NCBI RefSeq assembly: GCF_030363035.1
Contig: NZ_JAUCMN010000009.1
Span: 1 to 64,000, forward strand
Length of the DNA: 64,000 nt
Direction: 5' to 3'
Source: Curtobacterium caseinilyticum
GTDB lineage: Bacteria > Actinomycetota > Actinomycetes > Actinomycetales > Microbacteriaceae
Shown in pieces: positions 16,385-25,131 of this stretch. Numbering within the stretch: the first letter of the stretch is position 1; each line of letters starts with the position of its first letter. The notes beneath the pieces were generated by a model that worked only from the letters and a program-made list of their open reading frames with translations, was not told where the DNA came from and made no database searches. Both the position numbers and the translations under genes were made by a program.

Positions 16385-17860
16385 CTACTGCAGGCCCTGA
16401 CCCACCCGGCTGTGCCGGCGGCTGTAGCCGAAGTAGATCGCGAAGCCGATCGCCAGCCAGACGATGAAGCGCAGCCAGGTCTCGACCTCGAGGTTGAGCA
16501 TCAGCCAGAAGCACAGCACCGCGGACAGGATCGGCAGCACCGGCACCCACGGCACCCGGAAGGCCCGCGGGGCGTCCGGACGGGTCTTGCGGAGCACCAC
16601 GATGCCGATCGACACGAGCACGAACGCCGAGAGCGTCCCGATGTTGATCATGCCCTCGAGCTTGTCGACCGCGGTGAACCCGGCGATGAAGGCGACGATC
16701 ACACCCGCGACGACCTGCACACGGACGGGGGTCTGCGTCTTCGGGTTGGTCTTCGAGAACCAGCGGGGCAGCAGGCCGTCGCGGCTCATCGAGAACACGA
16801 TGCGGGACAGGCCGAGCAGCAGCACCATGACGACGGTGGTGAGACCGATGAGCGAGCCGATCGCGATGATGCCCGCAGCCCACGGCAGCCCGACGATCTT
16901 GAACGCCGAGGCGAGGGACGGCGCGTCCTCCTCGGCGAGCCGCTGGTACGACACCATGCCGGTGATGACGATGCTGACGCCCACGTAGAGCAGGGTCACG
17001 ATGCCGAGGCCGATGAAGATGCCGCGCGGCAGGGTCTTCTGCGGGTTCTCGGTCTCCTCGGCGCTGGTCGCGACGACGTCGAAGCCGATGAACGCGAAGA
17101 AGACCAGCGACGCTGCGGCGAGCAGCCCGAAGACGCCGTACTGCGCGGGGGCCTGGCCGGTGACGAAGGAGACGAGCGACTGCGTCAGCACGCCACCCTC
17201 GGCACCCTTCGAGGCCTCGGCCGGCGGGACGAAGGGCGTGAAGTTCGCGGCCTTGACGAAGAAGGCGCCGGCGACGATGACGAAGACGACGATCGCGACC
17301 TTGATGACCGTGATGACGGCCGAGACGCGGGACGACAGGCGCGTGCCGAACGCCAACAGCACGGTGAACACACCGACGATGAGCACCGGACCCCAGGTGA
17401 AGCCGATCGGGCCGAGCTGGATCGTCGAGGGCAGGTCGACGCCGAACACCCCGAACGCGGTGCTCAGGTAGATGCCCCAGTACTTCGCGATGACGGCGCT
17501 CGCGGTGAGGGTCTCGAGGATGAGGTCCCACCCGACGATCCACGCGAGCAGCTCGCCCATCGTGGCGTACGTGAAGGTGTACGCGGAGCCGGCCACCGGG
17601 ATCGTGGACGCGAACTCGGCGTAGCACATGATCGCCAGGCCGCACGTGACGGCGGCGAGCAGGAACGAGATGATGACGCTCGGTCCGGCGAAGTTCGCGG
17701 CGGCGTTCGCGCCGACCGAGAAGATGCCGGCACCCACGGCGACCGCGATGCCCATCGCGGCGATGTCGAACGTCTTGAGGGACCGCTTGAGCGAGCGGCC
17801 CTTCTCCTCGGAGTCGGCGAGGGAGGCCTCGATCGACTTGATGCGGAGCGGTGATGCCAT
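16385..17860 (-). CDS. APC-superfamily cationic amino-acid permease (CAT type)
   Basis: 491 residues with about 12-14 membrane helices. CAT/YhdG features: N-terminal SLKTFDIAAMGIAVAVGAGI, the glycine-rich substrate segment of helix 1, FIGFDVVATSAEETENPQKT in the middle, and SRDGLLPRWFSK in a later cytoplasmic loop. Imports Lys, Arg or related amino acids with protons. It is convergent with lysE, so import and export of basic amino acids sit side by side. ATG 17860 starts the conserved N-terminal amphipathic stretch. A sigma70-like promoter lies about 40 bp upstream. The exact substrate is inferred. Confidence 0.87.
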   Translation of the reverse strand: MASPLRIKSIEASLADSEEKGRSLKRSLKTFDIAAMGIAVAVGAGIFSVGANAAANFAGPSVIISFLLAAVTCGLAIMCYAEFASTIPVAGSAYTFTYATMGELLAWIVGWDLILETLTASAVIAKYWGIYLSTAFGVFGVDLPSTIQLGPIGFTWGPVLIVGVFTVLLAFGTRLSSRVSAVITVIKVAIVVFVIVAGAFFVKAANFTPFVPPAEASKGAEGGVLTQSLVSFVTGQAPAQYGVFGLLAAASLVFFAFIGFDVVATSAEETENPQKTLPRGIFIGLGIVTLLYVGVSIVITGMVSYQRLAEEDAPSLASAFKIVGLPWAAGIIAIGSLIGLTTVVMVLLLGLSRIVFSMSRDGLLPRWFSKTNPKTQTPVRVQVVAGVIVAFIAGFTAVDKLEGMINIGTLSAFVLVSIGIVVLRKTRPDAPRAFRVPWVPVLPILSAVLCFWLMLNLEVETWLRFIVWLAIGFAIYFGYSRRHSRVGQGLQ

Positions 17861-17897
17861 GGGGGGTTCCCGTCATCGGCTGGCGGTGGACCCCGTG

Positions 17898-17927
17898 AGG
17901 GTACTGGTGTACCACCCCGGCTCGCAA
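17898..17927 (-). promoter_or_regulatory. Sigma70-like promoter of the cationic permease
   Basis: On the minus strand TTGCGA (17922-17927) and TACCCT (17898-17903) are separated by 18 bp, leaving a leader of about 30 nt to the ATG at 17860. Confidence 0.5.
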
Positions 17928-18026
17928 ACGGTGGCGTACCAGCGGCGGGGTGGGATGCGCGGTGACGGCCGAACGGGAGGCGCGGCGCCGGCCCGTCATG
18001 CGGGCTCGCCTGCGCCGCGGTGCGGC

Positions 18027-18899
18027 TCAGGCCCCGCGGCGCCAGTCCGCCAGGAAGCGCGCGCCCGCCTCGTCGTGGATGACGCCCTCGGGAGCGGTGA
18101 GCACCGGGTACGGCGTCTCCGGCACGCCGTCGACCGGGCGGACGTCCACGTGCGCGACGTCGTGCCCGTTGGCGTGCAGCCAGTCCGCCATCGCGTAGTC
18201 GCTCCGGGAGTCCCCGACGGTCCGCCACGTCACCGGGAGTTCCCCGTCCTGCGCGAGCAGCTCGAGGGCGCGCTCGGCACCCATGTCCTTGCCCGACCGG
18301 TCGGACTCGACGTCGGTGGAGATGATCGTCGGGTCGACGCGCCACTGCACCGCGCCGTCGGCGTCCGGCCGCACGTCGTCGAGCCGACGGACACCGAGGC
18401 CGCGGCGCTCGAGCGCGGCGACCGCCTTCGCGTCGAACTCGGCCTGACGCGCCAGGTACGTGCTGTTCGGCACCTCGACGCGCTGCTCGATCGACACCAT
18501 CGCGTGCTTCGTCTCGTCGAAGAACACCAGGTCCGCGTACTCGTCACGGACCAGCTCGCGCATCTCGTCGGCGTAGTCGCGGGGCAGGGCGAGGTCCTCG
18601 GCGATGGTCAGGTCGCTCATGCCGCCGTCGTACTGCGGGCCGATCGAGCACCAGACGGCGCCCTTCTCGCACACCGCGTGCACCCGGCCGCCGGCTGCGA
18701 GGCCGCCCTCGAGGAGGGGTCCGACGACCTCCTGCCGGATGAACGCGTCACTCCGACCGGTGTTGAAGACGATCGGGATCCCCTCGGCGGCGAGCGCGAC
18801 GAGGTCCGCCACGATGGACGGGATCGCGATCGTCCGGGTCACCGGGCTGGCGATGGGGCCGTCGACGTCGAGCAGGAGACCGAGGCGGGGAGCAGTCAC
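18027..18899 (-). CDS. HAD-superfamily hydrolase (Cof/sucrose-phosphatase-like)
   Basis: 290 residues. Motif I is LLLDVDGPIASP (nucleophile Asp plus Asp+2), motif II FNTGRSD, and motif IV VGDSRSDYAMADWL, the DxxxD metal site. The long region between motifs II and III indicates a C2 cap, as in Cof-type sugar phosphatases. It probably dephosphorylates a small sugar phosphate. GTG 18899 places motif I near residue 10, as usual; GAGGAT six bases upstream may be a weak -10 for a leaderless transcript. It lies upstream of the alpha/beta hydrolase in the opposite sense of reading order (hydrolase gene first), so co-transcription is possible. Confidence 0.8.
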   Translation of the reverse strand: MTAPRLGLLLDVDGPIASPVTRTIAIPSIVADLVALAAEGIPIVFNTGRSDAFIRQEVVGPLLEGGLAAGGRVHAVCEKGAVWCSIGPQYDGGMSDLTIAEDLALPRDYADEMRELVRDEYADLVFFDETKHAMVSIEQRVEVPNSTYLARQAEFDAKAVAALERRGLGVRRLDDVRPDADGAVQWRVDPTIISTDVESDRSGKDMGAERALELLAQDGELPVTWRTVGDSRSDYAMADWLHANGHDVAHVDVRPVDGVPETPYPVLTAPEGVIHDEAGARFLADWRRGA

Positions 18900-18952
18900 G
18901 GCTCCATCCTCTCGCACCCGTCGCGCACCGCGGCACCGGTGTGCGGCCGGCG

Positions 18953-19801
18953 TCACTCGGTGGCCGGCACCCCGGAGAAGCGGTCGACGAGCTGCCGGAG
19001 CACTCGAGCGTCGGGCACGTGCCCCTGGCCGGGGACGACGAGGTGCCGCGAGCCGGGCACCGCATCGGCCACCGCGGCCGCCGCGGCGTGCATCCACGCC
19101 GGCCCCTTGTCGCCCGATGCCACCAGGACCGGCACCCCGACGGACGCGGCCATCCGCTCGGGCACGGACAGGCCGTTGAGCACGCGGACGTCCCGCGAGA
19201 GCACGTGGGCGTCGGCGAGGAGCGCCCGCCACAGCCCGGGCTTGAGCCGTGCAGCCGTGATGTACGGGATGGGGACACCGAGCACCTGTGCGAGGAAGGC
19301 GCGCACCGCCTGCGCCCGACGACCCGCGGCGACGTGCCCGTCGAGGAAGTCGGCGAACAGGACGTCGTCGCCGTGCGGGTCGACGGTGGCACGGTAGGGC
19401 GGTTCCCAGAGCACGGCGCGACCGAACGGCACCCCGGCAGCGAGCCCACGGAGCACGACGCCCGCACCGACGCACGAGCCGACCGCGTCGACCGGGCCGT
19501 CGACGGAGTCGACGACCGCGGCGAGGTCCTCGACCTCGCGCTCGATCGACCACGGAGCGGTGTCACCGCTCGCACCACGACCGCGCCGGTCGTACGTGAC
19601 GACGCGGTAGCGGTCGCGCAGGGCCGCGACGACCTTGTCGACCGCCGGCGTGCCGTGGTGGTCCCAGGCGCCGCCGACCACGACGAGGGCCGACCCCGAC
19701 CCGGCCTCGGCGACCGCCAGCGGGGTACCGTCGGTCGACACCACGGTGCGGTCGAGGTGGTCGTCCGGACCGCCGGGCGGTGCGTGCTGGTCTGCGTGCA
19801 T
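18953..19801 (-). CDS. Alpha/beta-hydrolase with Cys at the nucleophile elbow
   Basis: 282 residues. Fold markers: VVVGGAWDHHG for the oxyanion loop, VTYDRRGRGASGD, the elbow VGSCVGAG near residue 110, acid in ASGDKGP, and His in VPGQGHVPD. The elbow reads G-S-C-V-G, so the nucleophile position is Cys, not Ser, as in dienelactone hydrolase. Cytoplasmic, substrate unknown. ATG 19801 is the first Met and gives a normal N-terminus. It precedes the HAD gene by 53 bp on the same strand. Whether Cys keeps the enzyme active, lowers it or changes its substrate cannot be told here. Confidence 0.8.
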   Translation of the reverse strand: MHADQHAPPGGPDDHLDRTVVSTDGTPLAVAEAGSGSALVVVGGAWDHHGTPAVDKVVAALRDRYRVVTYDRRGRGASGDTAPWSIEREVEDLAAVVDSVDGPVDAVGSCVGAGVVLRGLAAGVPFGRAVLWEPPYRATVDPHGDDVLFADFLDGHVAAGRRAQAVRAFLAQVLGVPIPYITAARLKPGLWRALLADAHVLSRDVRVLNGLSVPERMAASVGVPVLVASGDKGPAWMHAAAAAVADAVPGSRHLVVPGQGHVPDARVLRQLVDRFSGVPATE

Positions 19802-19983
19802 GGGTCCTCACGAGGTGGTGCGACGGCGCTGCGTCGGCTCCTCGGAGGGACCGTGCGGGTCGGTACCCAGAGCATGACAGTCGGACCTCGGCACGTCACC
19901 ACCCGCAACCAGGGGGAGCGCTCCACGTTCCCTGTGCCCGTGCGATGCGCGTGCCGGTGCCCGTACCCGCCGCGGCCGCCACG

Positions 19984-20532
19984 TCACACGAGCGCGGTGA
20001 CCCCCACCGACTCCCGCTCGAGCAGGGAACGCTTGACGTCGAGCCCCCACGCGAACCCTCCGAGCGTGCCGTCGGAGCGGAGCACCCGGTGGCACGGCAC
20101 GAAGAGCGCCGGGGCGTTCCGAGCGCAGACGCTCGCCGCCGCGCGCACGGCGTCCGGTCGGCCCATCGCCGCCGCGAGCTCCGTGTACGTGAGCACCGTG
20201 CCGGCCGGGATCGCCCGGAGCTGCTGCCACCCCTCGGTGAAGAGCTCGGTGCCGTGCTGGCGGACCGGCACCTGCATCGCGTGCTCGACCTCGCCCGCGT
20301 AGTACGCGTCGACCGCCTCGGCAGCGGCGACCCGACCCACCGTCACGTGCTCGGGCCGGTGCCGGTCGGCCAGGCGTGCGAGCAGCCGCGCGGTGTCGTC
20401 CGTCCAGCCCGAGGCGAGGACCCGCCCCTCCGTGTCCTCGAGCACGGTGAAGGGCCCGTCGGGGGTGTCCAGCGTCTGCATGGTCGCCGTCGGTGTGCCG
20501 TCGAGCATCGTCCGCGTCGTCGCTCCGGTCAT
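19984..20532 (-). CDS. ogt: Methylated-DNA-protein-cysteine methyltransferase
   Basis: 182 residues. The active-site block [21 protein letters not shown] is near residues 145-165, with the acceptor Cys in PCHRV. The helix-turn-helix [20 protein letters not shown] precedes it. It transfers the methyl group of O6-methylguanine in DNA to itself in a single turnover. Its ATG overlaps the stop of the Ada-AlkA gene by four bases (ATGA), so the two repair proteins are translationally coupled. Start fixed by the overlap. Confidence 0.94.
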   Translation of the reverse strand: MTGATTRTMLDGTPTATMQTLDTPDGPFTVLEDTEGRVLASGWTDDTARLLARLADRHRPEHVTVGRVAAAEAVDAYYAGEVEHAMQVPVRQHGTELFTEGWQQLRAIPAGTVLTYTELAAAMGRPDAVRAAASVCARNAPALFVPCHRVLRSDGTLGGFAWGLDVKRSLLERESVGVTALV

Positions 20533-22133
20533 CGTTCGTCCTCCTGGTGGGTCGTGGTGGCAGCCGCCGCCTCGGCCGCCGCGCTCGCGCGGTCGACGAT
20601 CGGACGCCAGCAGTGCATCGTCAGGTAGCTCCGCCACGGAGCCGTCTGCTCCGACCGTAGGGAGAGCTCGCGCGCCCCACCGGGCAGCCCGAGTTCCTGT
20701 GCACCGTTCCGCACGGCGAGGTCGCTGTGCAGGAACACGTCCGGGTGGTGCCGGACCCGGAGTGCGACGTAGTCGGCGGTCCACGGTCCGATGCCCTTGA
20801 CCGCGAGGAGACCGGCGCGGAGGTCCGCGAGCGACTGCCCGGCGTCGACGACGAGCGACCCGTCGGCGAGCATGCCGGCGACCCGCAGGATCGTGTCCAC
20901 ACGGGCGGCCGGGCCCCGCAGCACCTCGTGTCCCCGAGCCGCGATCGTCGCCGCCGTCGGGAAGAGCAGGCCGTCCGCCGCGAGCGCCGGGTCGACGGGC
21001 TCGCCGAGCGCGGCCACGAGCCGGGTCTGGGCGGTGCGGGCAGCGGCCACCGAGACCTGCTGTCCGATCAGGGTCCGGAACACCACCTCGTGCGCGTCGA
21101 CCGCGCCCGGCAGCCGGATGCCCGGCACCCGGGCGACCGCCGGCGCGAGGAGCGGGTCGGCGGCCAGGACGGCGTCGACCGCCTCGGGGTCGGCGTCGAG
21201 GTCGAACAGGGCCCGGACCCGCGCCACGAGCGTCGGCAGGTCGGAGAGCGAGGTGAGCCGGACGCGGAGGGCGACCCCGGCGCGCCCCGCGCCCGAGCCG
21301 GCCGTGCCGGGGACGGGGGCCGAGGCGGTGAAGCGGGCCGGGCCTCCCGGCAGGGTGAGCAGGCGACCGTACGCGGTGACCCGACCCGTCCCGTCCCGCT
21401 CGACGTGCTCGAGCCGGGGCAGGGCGTGCAGTGCGTGCCAGTCGAGCAGCCCCTGCAGGTCGAACGGGGCGCGGGCGGGCAGGTGGACGTGCAGCCAGCC
21501 GTCGTCCGCAGGCCGCAGGCCGGGCCCCGGGGCCCGGCGTGCGCGGAGCTCGGTCGGGGTGAGGGCGAAGACCTCGCGGACGGTGTCGTTGAACTGTCGG
21601 ACGCTCGCGAAGCCGGCGGCGAACGCGACGTCCGCGACGGGCAGGTCCGACGAGGTGAGGAGCGTCCGGGCCGTCTGCGCGCGGTGCGCGCGGCTCAGCG
21701 CCTTCGGGCCGGCACCGAGCTCCTCGGTCATGATGCGGTTCAGCTGCCGTTCGGAGTAGCCGACACGGGCGGCGAGGCCTGGGACCCCCTCGCGCTCGAC
21801 CACCCCGTCGAGGACGAGTCGGACAGCGCGGCCGGCGACGTCCTCGCGCAGGTCCCACTCCGGGCTGCCGGGGGTCGCCTCGGGCAGGCAGCGCTTGCAC
21901 GCCCGGAACCCGGCCAGGTGGGCGGCGGCGCTCGTGCGGTAGAAGGTGACGCCCTCGGTGCGCGGGGTGCGGGCGGGGCAGCTCGGGCGGCAGTAGATGC
22001 CGGTGGAGTGCACGGCGGTGACGAACTGGCCGTCGAAGCGGGCGTCCCGCGAGGCCACGGCGCGGTAGCGCTCGGCGTGCAGCTCGTCGCGCTGCTGGCC
22101 GGGGTCGGCGTCGTACGGGGCGGGGTGCGTCAC
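20529..22133 (-). CDS. Ada-like / AlkA fusion: methyl-phosphotriester sensor and 3-methyladenine glycosylase
   Basis: 534 residues. Residues 1-85: Ada N-terminal zinc domain with [11 protein letters not shown] and ACKRCLP giving four Cys, one of which accepts methyl from phosphotriesters. Residues 90-200: two AraC helix-turn-helices ([20 protein letters not shown]). Then an AlkA N-terminal domain and an HhH-GPD glycosylase with [17 protein letters not shown] and catalytic Asp in HSDLAVRNG. It senses methylation damage, activates transcription and excises alkylated bases. GTG 22133 places the Ada domain at the N-terminus; CAGGCT six bases upstream is a weak leaderless -10. It is the first gene of a two-gene adaptive-response operon with ogt. 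Confidence 0.92.
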   Translation of the reverse strand: MTHPAPYDADPGQQRDELHAERYRAVASRDARFDGQFVTAVHSTGIYCRPSCPARTPRTEGVTFYRTSAAAHLAGFRACKRCLPEATPGSPEWDLREDVAGRAVRLVLDGVVEREGVPGLAARVGYSERQLNRIMTEELGAGPKALSRAHRAQTARTLLTSSDLPVADVAFAAGFASVRQFNDTVREVFALTPTELRARRAPGPGLRPADDGWLHVHLPARAPFDLQGLLDWHALHALPRLEHVERDGTGRVTAYGRLLTLPGGPARFTASAPVPGTAGSGAGRAGVALRVRLTSLSDLPTLVARVRALFDLDADPEAVDAVLAADPLLAPAVARVPGIRLPGAVDAHEVVFRTLIGQQVSVAAARTAQTRLVAALGEPVDPALAADGLLFPTAATIAARGHEVLRGPAARVDTILRVAGMLADGSLVVDAGQSLADLRAGLLAVKGIGPWTADYVALRVRHHPDVFLHSDLAVRNGAQELGLPGGARELSLRSEQTAPWRSYLTMHCWRPIVDRASAAAEAAAATTTHQEDER

Positions 22134-22229
22134 GCGGCCAGCCTGGCACGGGCGACCGACAGGCACTGGCGGGAATCGGACACGGTAGCGGGCGGCGTCC
22201 CGGGGGCGGGCGCGGCCGGGAGGCGCGAC

Positions 22230-22235
22230 TACCGT
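22230..22235 (+). promoter_or_regulatory. -10 element, leaderless MOSC gene
   Basis: TACCGT is followed by GGACCC and the GTG at 22242. Confidence 0.5.
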
Positions 22236-22241
22236 GGACCC

Positions 22242-22802
22242 GTGACCTCCGTCGACGACGTGGCCGGCCCCGGCGAGCTGCCCTACCGCACGGACGTCGA
22301 GGTCGCGATGCTGCTCGTGTCCCCGCGACACCGCTACGAGGGGCGTCCGGCGGACGGGGCGCTCCCCGCCGACGGTCCGGAGCTGCGCGACCGGGTCGAG
22401 CTCCGTGCGGGCCTCGGGATCGTCGGCGATCGCTACTTCGCCGCCCGCGCGCATGTGCACGCCACCGTCACGGTGATCGGGCTCGAGGGGCTGGACGCCG
22501 TCGGGCACGCTCTCGGCACGACGATCGACCCCGCTGCGACCCGGCGGAACGTGTACCTGCGCGGTGCCGACGTCGAGGCACTGCGGGGCGAGCCGTTCTC
22601 GCTGCAGGTCCCGGGCGAGGAGCCCGTGCTGTTCCGCGGGTACCGCCCCGCGAACCCGTGCGCCTGGATGGACCACGAGGTGGCACCGGGGGCGTTCCGG
22701 GCGATGCGCGGGCTGGGTGGGGTGCGCTGCGACCCGGAGTCCGACGGCGTGCTCACCCTCGGCCCCGCGGTCCTCCGGACGGCACGGCCGGTCGCGCGCT
22801 GA
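22242..22802 (+). CDS. MOSC-domain protein
   Basis: 186 residues. The MOSC core is recognisable: [37 protein letters not shown], and the conserved Cys in [14 protein letters not shown] domains bind sulfur or molybdenum-cofactor ligands and are found in proteins such as YiiM and mARC. The partner reductase is not nearby. The GTG at 22242 fits the family start (other GTG codons occur shortly after) and is preceded by a TAnnnT six bases upstream. It is divergent from the Ada-AlkA gene. Confidence 0.85.
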   Translation: MTSVDDVAGPGELPYRTDVEVAMLLVSPRHRYEGRPADGALPADGPELRDRVELRAGLGIVGDRYFAARAHVHATVTVIGLEGLDAVGHALGTTIDPAATRRNVYLRGADVEALRGEPFSLQVPGEEPVLFRGYRPANPCAWMDHEVAPGAFRAMRGLGGVRCDPESDGVLTLGPAVLRTARPVAR

Positions 22803-22840
22803 GTCCCCGCGGCAACGACCCGCGCTCGCACGACCGCGAA

Positions 22841-22900
22841 ACGCAACGAAGGCGGTTCCTCGCAGCGGTACAGCGCTGCGGAGAACCGCCTCCATTGCGT
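22841..22900. terminator. 27-bp imperfect inverted repeat between convergent genes (repeat family 1)
   Basis: Arms 22841-22867 and 22874-22900 match at 23 of 27 positions around GTACAG. The left arm matches the one at 28355-28381 in 25 of 27 bases. It lies between the convergent MOSC and PfpI genes, suiting a bidirectional terminator, but the shared arm marks it as a dispersed element too. Confidence 0.6.
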
Positions 22901-22921
22901 GTTGCGGCGGGGAGCCGGGTG

Positions 22922-23467
22922 TCAGGCGGTCAGGGCCTGCTCGATCGCGTCGACGAACGCCGGCAGGTCGTCGGGGTTGCGGGAGGTGATGAGGCCGCCG
23001 TCGACCTGGACCTCCTGGTCGACCCACTCGGCACCGGCGTTGCGCACGTCGGTCTGCAGCGAGGGGAACGAGGTGAGCGTCTTGCCCTCGACCACGCCGG
23101 CCTCGATGAGGGTCCACGGGCCGTGGCAGATCGCTGCGACGGGCTTGCCCGCCTCGGCGAACGCCTTGACGAGCGCGACCGCGTCCGAGTCCTGGCGGAT
23201 GGTGTCCGCGTTGATGGTACCACCGGGGACGACGAGCGCGTCGTGGTCGCCCGCGCCGCTGACACTGGCGATGGTGGTGTCTACGGACACCGTCTTGCCC
23301 GGGTCCTTGTCGCCGACGAGGGTCTCGATCGAACCGGACTCCTGCGCTGCGACCGTCACGTCGGCACCGCGCTCGCGGAGCTGCTCGGTGGGGACGACGA
23401 TCTCGTCCTGCTCCACGCCGTAGTTCGTCGCGATGACGAGGATCTTCTTGCCGTCGAGGGCTGCCAT
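22922..23467 (-). CDS. DJ-1/PfpI-family protein
   Basis: 181 residues. KILVIATNYGVEQDE opens the flavodoxin-like fold and AICHGPW near residue 115 is the nucleophile elbow with the reactive Cys; a conserved Glu lies in the early ELVP-like segment VVPTEQLRERG. Members act as proteases, deglycases or glyoxalases. Soluble. ATG 23467 has AAGGAG at the right distance. The general-stress type PfpI call is likely; the exact reaction is not. Confidence 0.87.
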   Translation of the reverse strand: MAALDGKKILVIATNYGVEQDEIVVPTEQLRERGADVTVAAQESGSIETLVGDKDPGKTVSVDTTIASVSGAGDHDALVVPGGTINADTIRQDSDAVALVKAFAEAGKPVAAICHGPWTLIEAGVVEGKTLTSFPSLQTDVRNAGAEWVDQEVQVDGGLITSRNPDDLPAFVDAIEQALTA

Positions 23468-23579
23468 GGTCGCTCCTTCCGGGCCGGGATCGTCCGGCCG
23501 CACCAGCGGTCGAGGGTCCGACCGCACGGTCGACGGTCGTCGCGTCGGCCTGGGCACGTTCGCAGCCCGGAGGCGACGC

Positions 23580-24233
23580 TCAGCCGCGGATGCGGAAAGC
23601 GGACCCCTCGGGCGTGACGTCGATCCCGTCGTACCCCGCGATGCGCGGCAGCCCCTCGGTGACGGGCGCCTCGAGCATCCCGACGACGACGGTGGTCGCA
23701 CCGGAGGCCACGGCGGCTTCGACCCCGGCGGGAGCGTCCTCGAACGCCAGGCACCGTTCGGCGGGGACCCCGAGCAGGGCGGCGCCACGGAGGTACCCCT
23801 CGGGGTGCGGCTTGCTGCGCTCGGCGTCCTCCGACGGCACGAGCGCCTCGGGCACCGGGACCCCCGCGGCGATCATCCGCTTGACGGCGAGTTCCCGGGG
23901 AGCGCTCGTGACGAGGGCGACCGGGACGCCGGCGTCGACCAGGCGCTGCACGAACGCACCGGCACCGGGCACCTCGACGATGCCCTCGGTGTAGTCGATC
24001 TCGGCGGCGATCATCGTGTCGACGATCACGCGCTGCTCGTCCGGCGTCAGGTGCGGCAGGAAGCGCTGCACGGTGTCGATCGTCTGCCGGCCGTGCGAGA
24101 AGCCGAGGATCTCGACGGGGTCGATGCCGTGCTCGGCGCCGAACCGGCTCCAGGCCGCCTCGACCACCGTTGTCGAGTCGACGAGCGTCCCGTCCATGTC
24201 GAACAGGACCCCGGACACCACGACGTCGATCAC
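23580..24233 (-). CDS. HAD-IA sugar-phosphate phosphatase
   Basis: 217 residues. Motif I VLFDMDGTLVDST, motif II VTSAPRE, Lys region RSKPHPEGYL, motif IV FEDAPAGVEAA. The small alpha-helical cap (about residues 17-80) is that of beta-PGM-like HAD proteins such as YfbT/YniC or glycerol-3-phosphate phosphatase. It should hydrolyse a small phosphorylated sugar or polyol. GTG 24233 is chosen since motif I follows at once; TAGGGT lies seven bases upstream, so it appears leaderless. Monocistronic as far as I can see. Confidence 0.84.
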   Translation of the reverse strand: MIDVVVSGVLFDMDGTLVDSTTVVEAAWSRFGAEHGIDPVEILGFSHGRQTIDTVQRFLPHLTPDEQRVIVDTMIAAEIDYTEGIVEVPGAGAFVQRLVDAGVPVALVTSAPRELAVKRMIAAGVPVPEALVPSEDAERSKPHPEGYLRGAALLGVPAERCLAFEDAPAGVEAAVASGATTVVVGMLEAPVTEGLPRIAGYDGIDVTPEGSAFRIRG

Positions 24234-24240
24234 GCGTCCG

Positions 24241-24246
24241 ACCCTA
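24241..24246 (-). promoter_or_regulatory. -10 element, leaderless HAD gene
   Basis: TAGGGT on the minus strand lies seven bases before the GTG at 24233. Confidence 0.45.
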
Positions 24247-24288
24247 GCGCCCGGGACCGTGCGGGGTGCCGGGCGAGCCCCGGCCGCT

Positions 24289-24359
24289 CCGAGTCTCGCG
24301 TCCAGCGACCGTTCTCGCGCCGACGCGCGCGAGAACGGTCGCCCAGCCCGAGTCTCGCG
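24289..24359. terminator. 16-bp perfect hairpin flanked by 12-bp direct repeats, end of the fol-like operon
   Basis: GCGACCGTTCTCGCGC (24305-24320) pairs exactly with 24327-24342 around a six-base loop. CCGAGTCTCGCG flanks it on both sides (24289-24300 and 24348-24359). It lies just past the RibD-like stop, so termination of the folE-folP operon is the simplest reading. The flanking direct repeats are unusual for a terminator. Confidence 0.6.
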
Positions 24360-24390
24360 GCCGAGCCGGCCCGCGCACGGCGCGGCTGCC

Positions 24391-25131
24391 CTACCGCGTG
24401 CGCACCCACCGGGTCAGGAGGACGCCCCCGTCGCCGAGCAGCACGTGCGCCGGGCGCATCCGGCGCAGCTCCGGCGACGACCCCACGGCGATCCGCGGCC
24501 CCTCGCCGCCCTCGAGCGACGGGTCGATGGTCAGCGTCAGTTCGTCGACCGCGTCCGCCGCGACGAGGGAGCCGAGCAACGACGGGCCACCCTCGCAGTG
24601 GATCCGGCCGAGTCCGCGCGCAGCCAGGGCGTCCCGCACGGCGTCGATGTCCACCGATGAGGAGCCGCACTCCACCACATCGGCCACTGACTCCAGGGCG
24701 CGGCCGGACGAGGACGCCGTCGCATCCGCCGACGTCAGCACGATCGGCCGCACCGGTGCCTCGGTGAACACCCGCGAGTCCGGGTCGAGCGACGCCGAGC
24801 CGGTCAGGATCGCGAACACCGGGTGGTCCGGCATCCCGTGCGCCCGGCGCCACGCGACATCCGCGTCGTGCAGCACCATCGGGCCGTACTCCTCGGCGCG
24901 CACGGTCCCAGCGGCGACGAGCACGACGTCGGCGACCCGGCGGAGCAGGTCGAACACGCGCAGGTCGTCGTCCCCGCCGAGCGACGCCGTGCGCCCGGAC
25001 GCCGAGGCCGACCCGTCGAGCGTCGCGACGAAGTTCACCCGCAGCCACGGGCCGTCGGCGACGTCCGCGGTGTACAGCTCGAGCAGGTCGTCGTCGGTCA
25101 GGTCCGCGACGGACGGGGGCAGGAGTCTCAC
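24391..25131 (-). CDS. RibD C-terminal-domain reductase (possible DHFR-like)
   Basis: 246 residues, a single RibD_C/DHFR-like domain with no deaminase half. Landmarks: WLRVNFVATLDGSASASG, VVLVAAGTVRAEEYGP, IHCEGGPSLLGSL, ELTLTIDP. Such stand-alone proteins reduce pyrimidine or pterin substrates with NADPH. The protein resembles Mycobacterium tuberculosis Rv2671, reported to have dihydrofolate-reductase-like activity (from memory, not checked). The GTG start overlaps the FolP-type stop by four bases (GTGA), tying it to folE and folP. A pterin-related reduction is therefore more likely than riboflavin synthesis. Confidence 0.8.
   Translation of the reverse strand: MRLLPPSVADLTDDDLLELYTADVADGPWLRVNFVATLDGSASASGRTASLGGDDDLRVFDLLRRVADVVLVAAGTVRAEEYGPMVLHDADVAWRRAHGMPDHPVFAILTGSASLDPDSRVFTEAPVRPIVLTSADATASSSGRALESVADVVECGSSSVDIDAVRDALAARGLGRIHCEGGPSLLGSLVAADAVDELTLTIDPSLEGGEGPRIAVGSSPELRRMRPAHVLLGDGGVLLTRWVRTR

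Noticed and set aside
14438..17854. 1138-codon open frame on the plus strand spanning lysG, lysE and the permease
   Set aside because: It is a mosaic of Arg/Asp/His-rich shadow sequence in the wrong frame for lysE and antisense to the others.
24391..25131. Riboflavin operon based on the RibD-like protein
   Set aside because: The deaminase half is missing and no ribA, ribB, ribE or ribH is nearby; the overlapping partners are folE and folP types.
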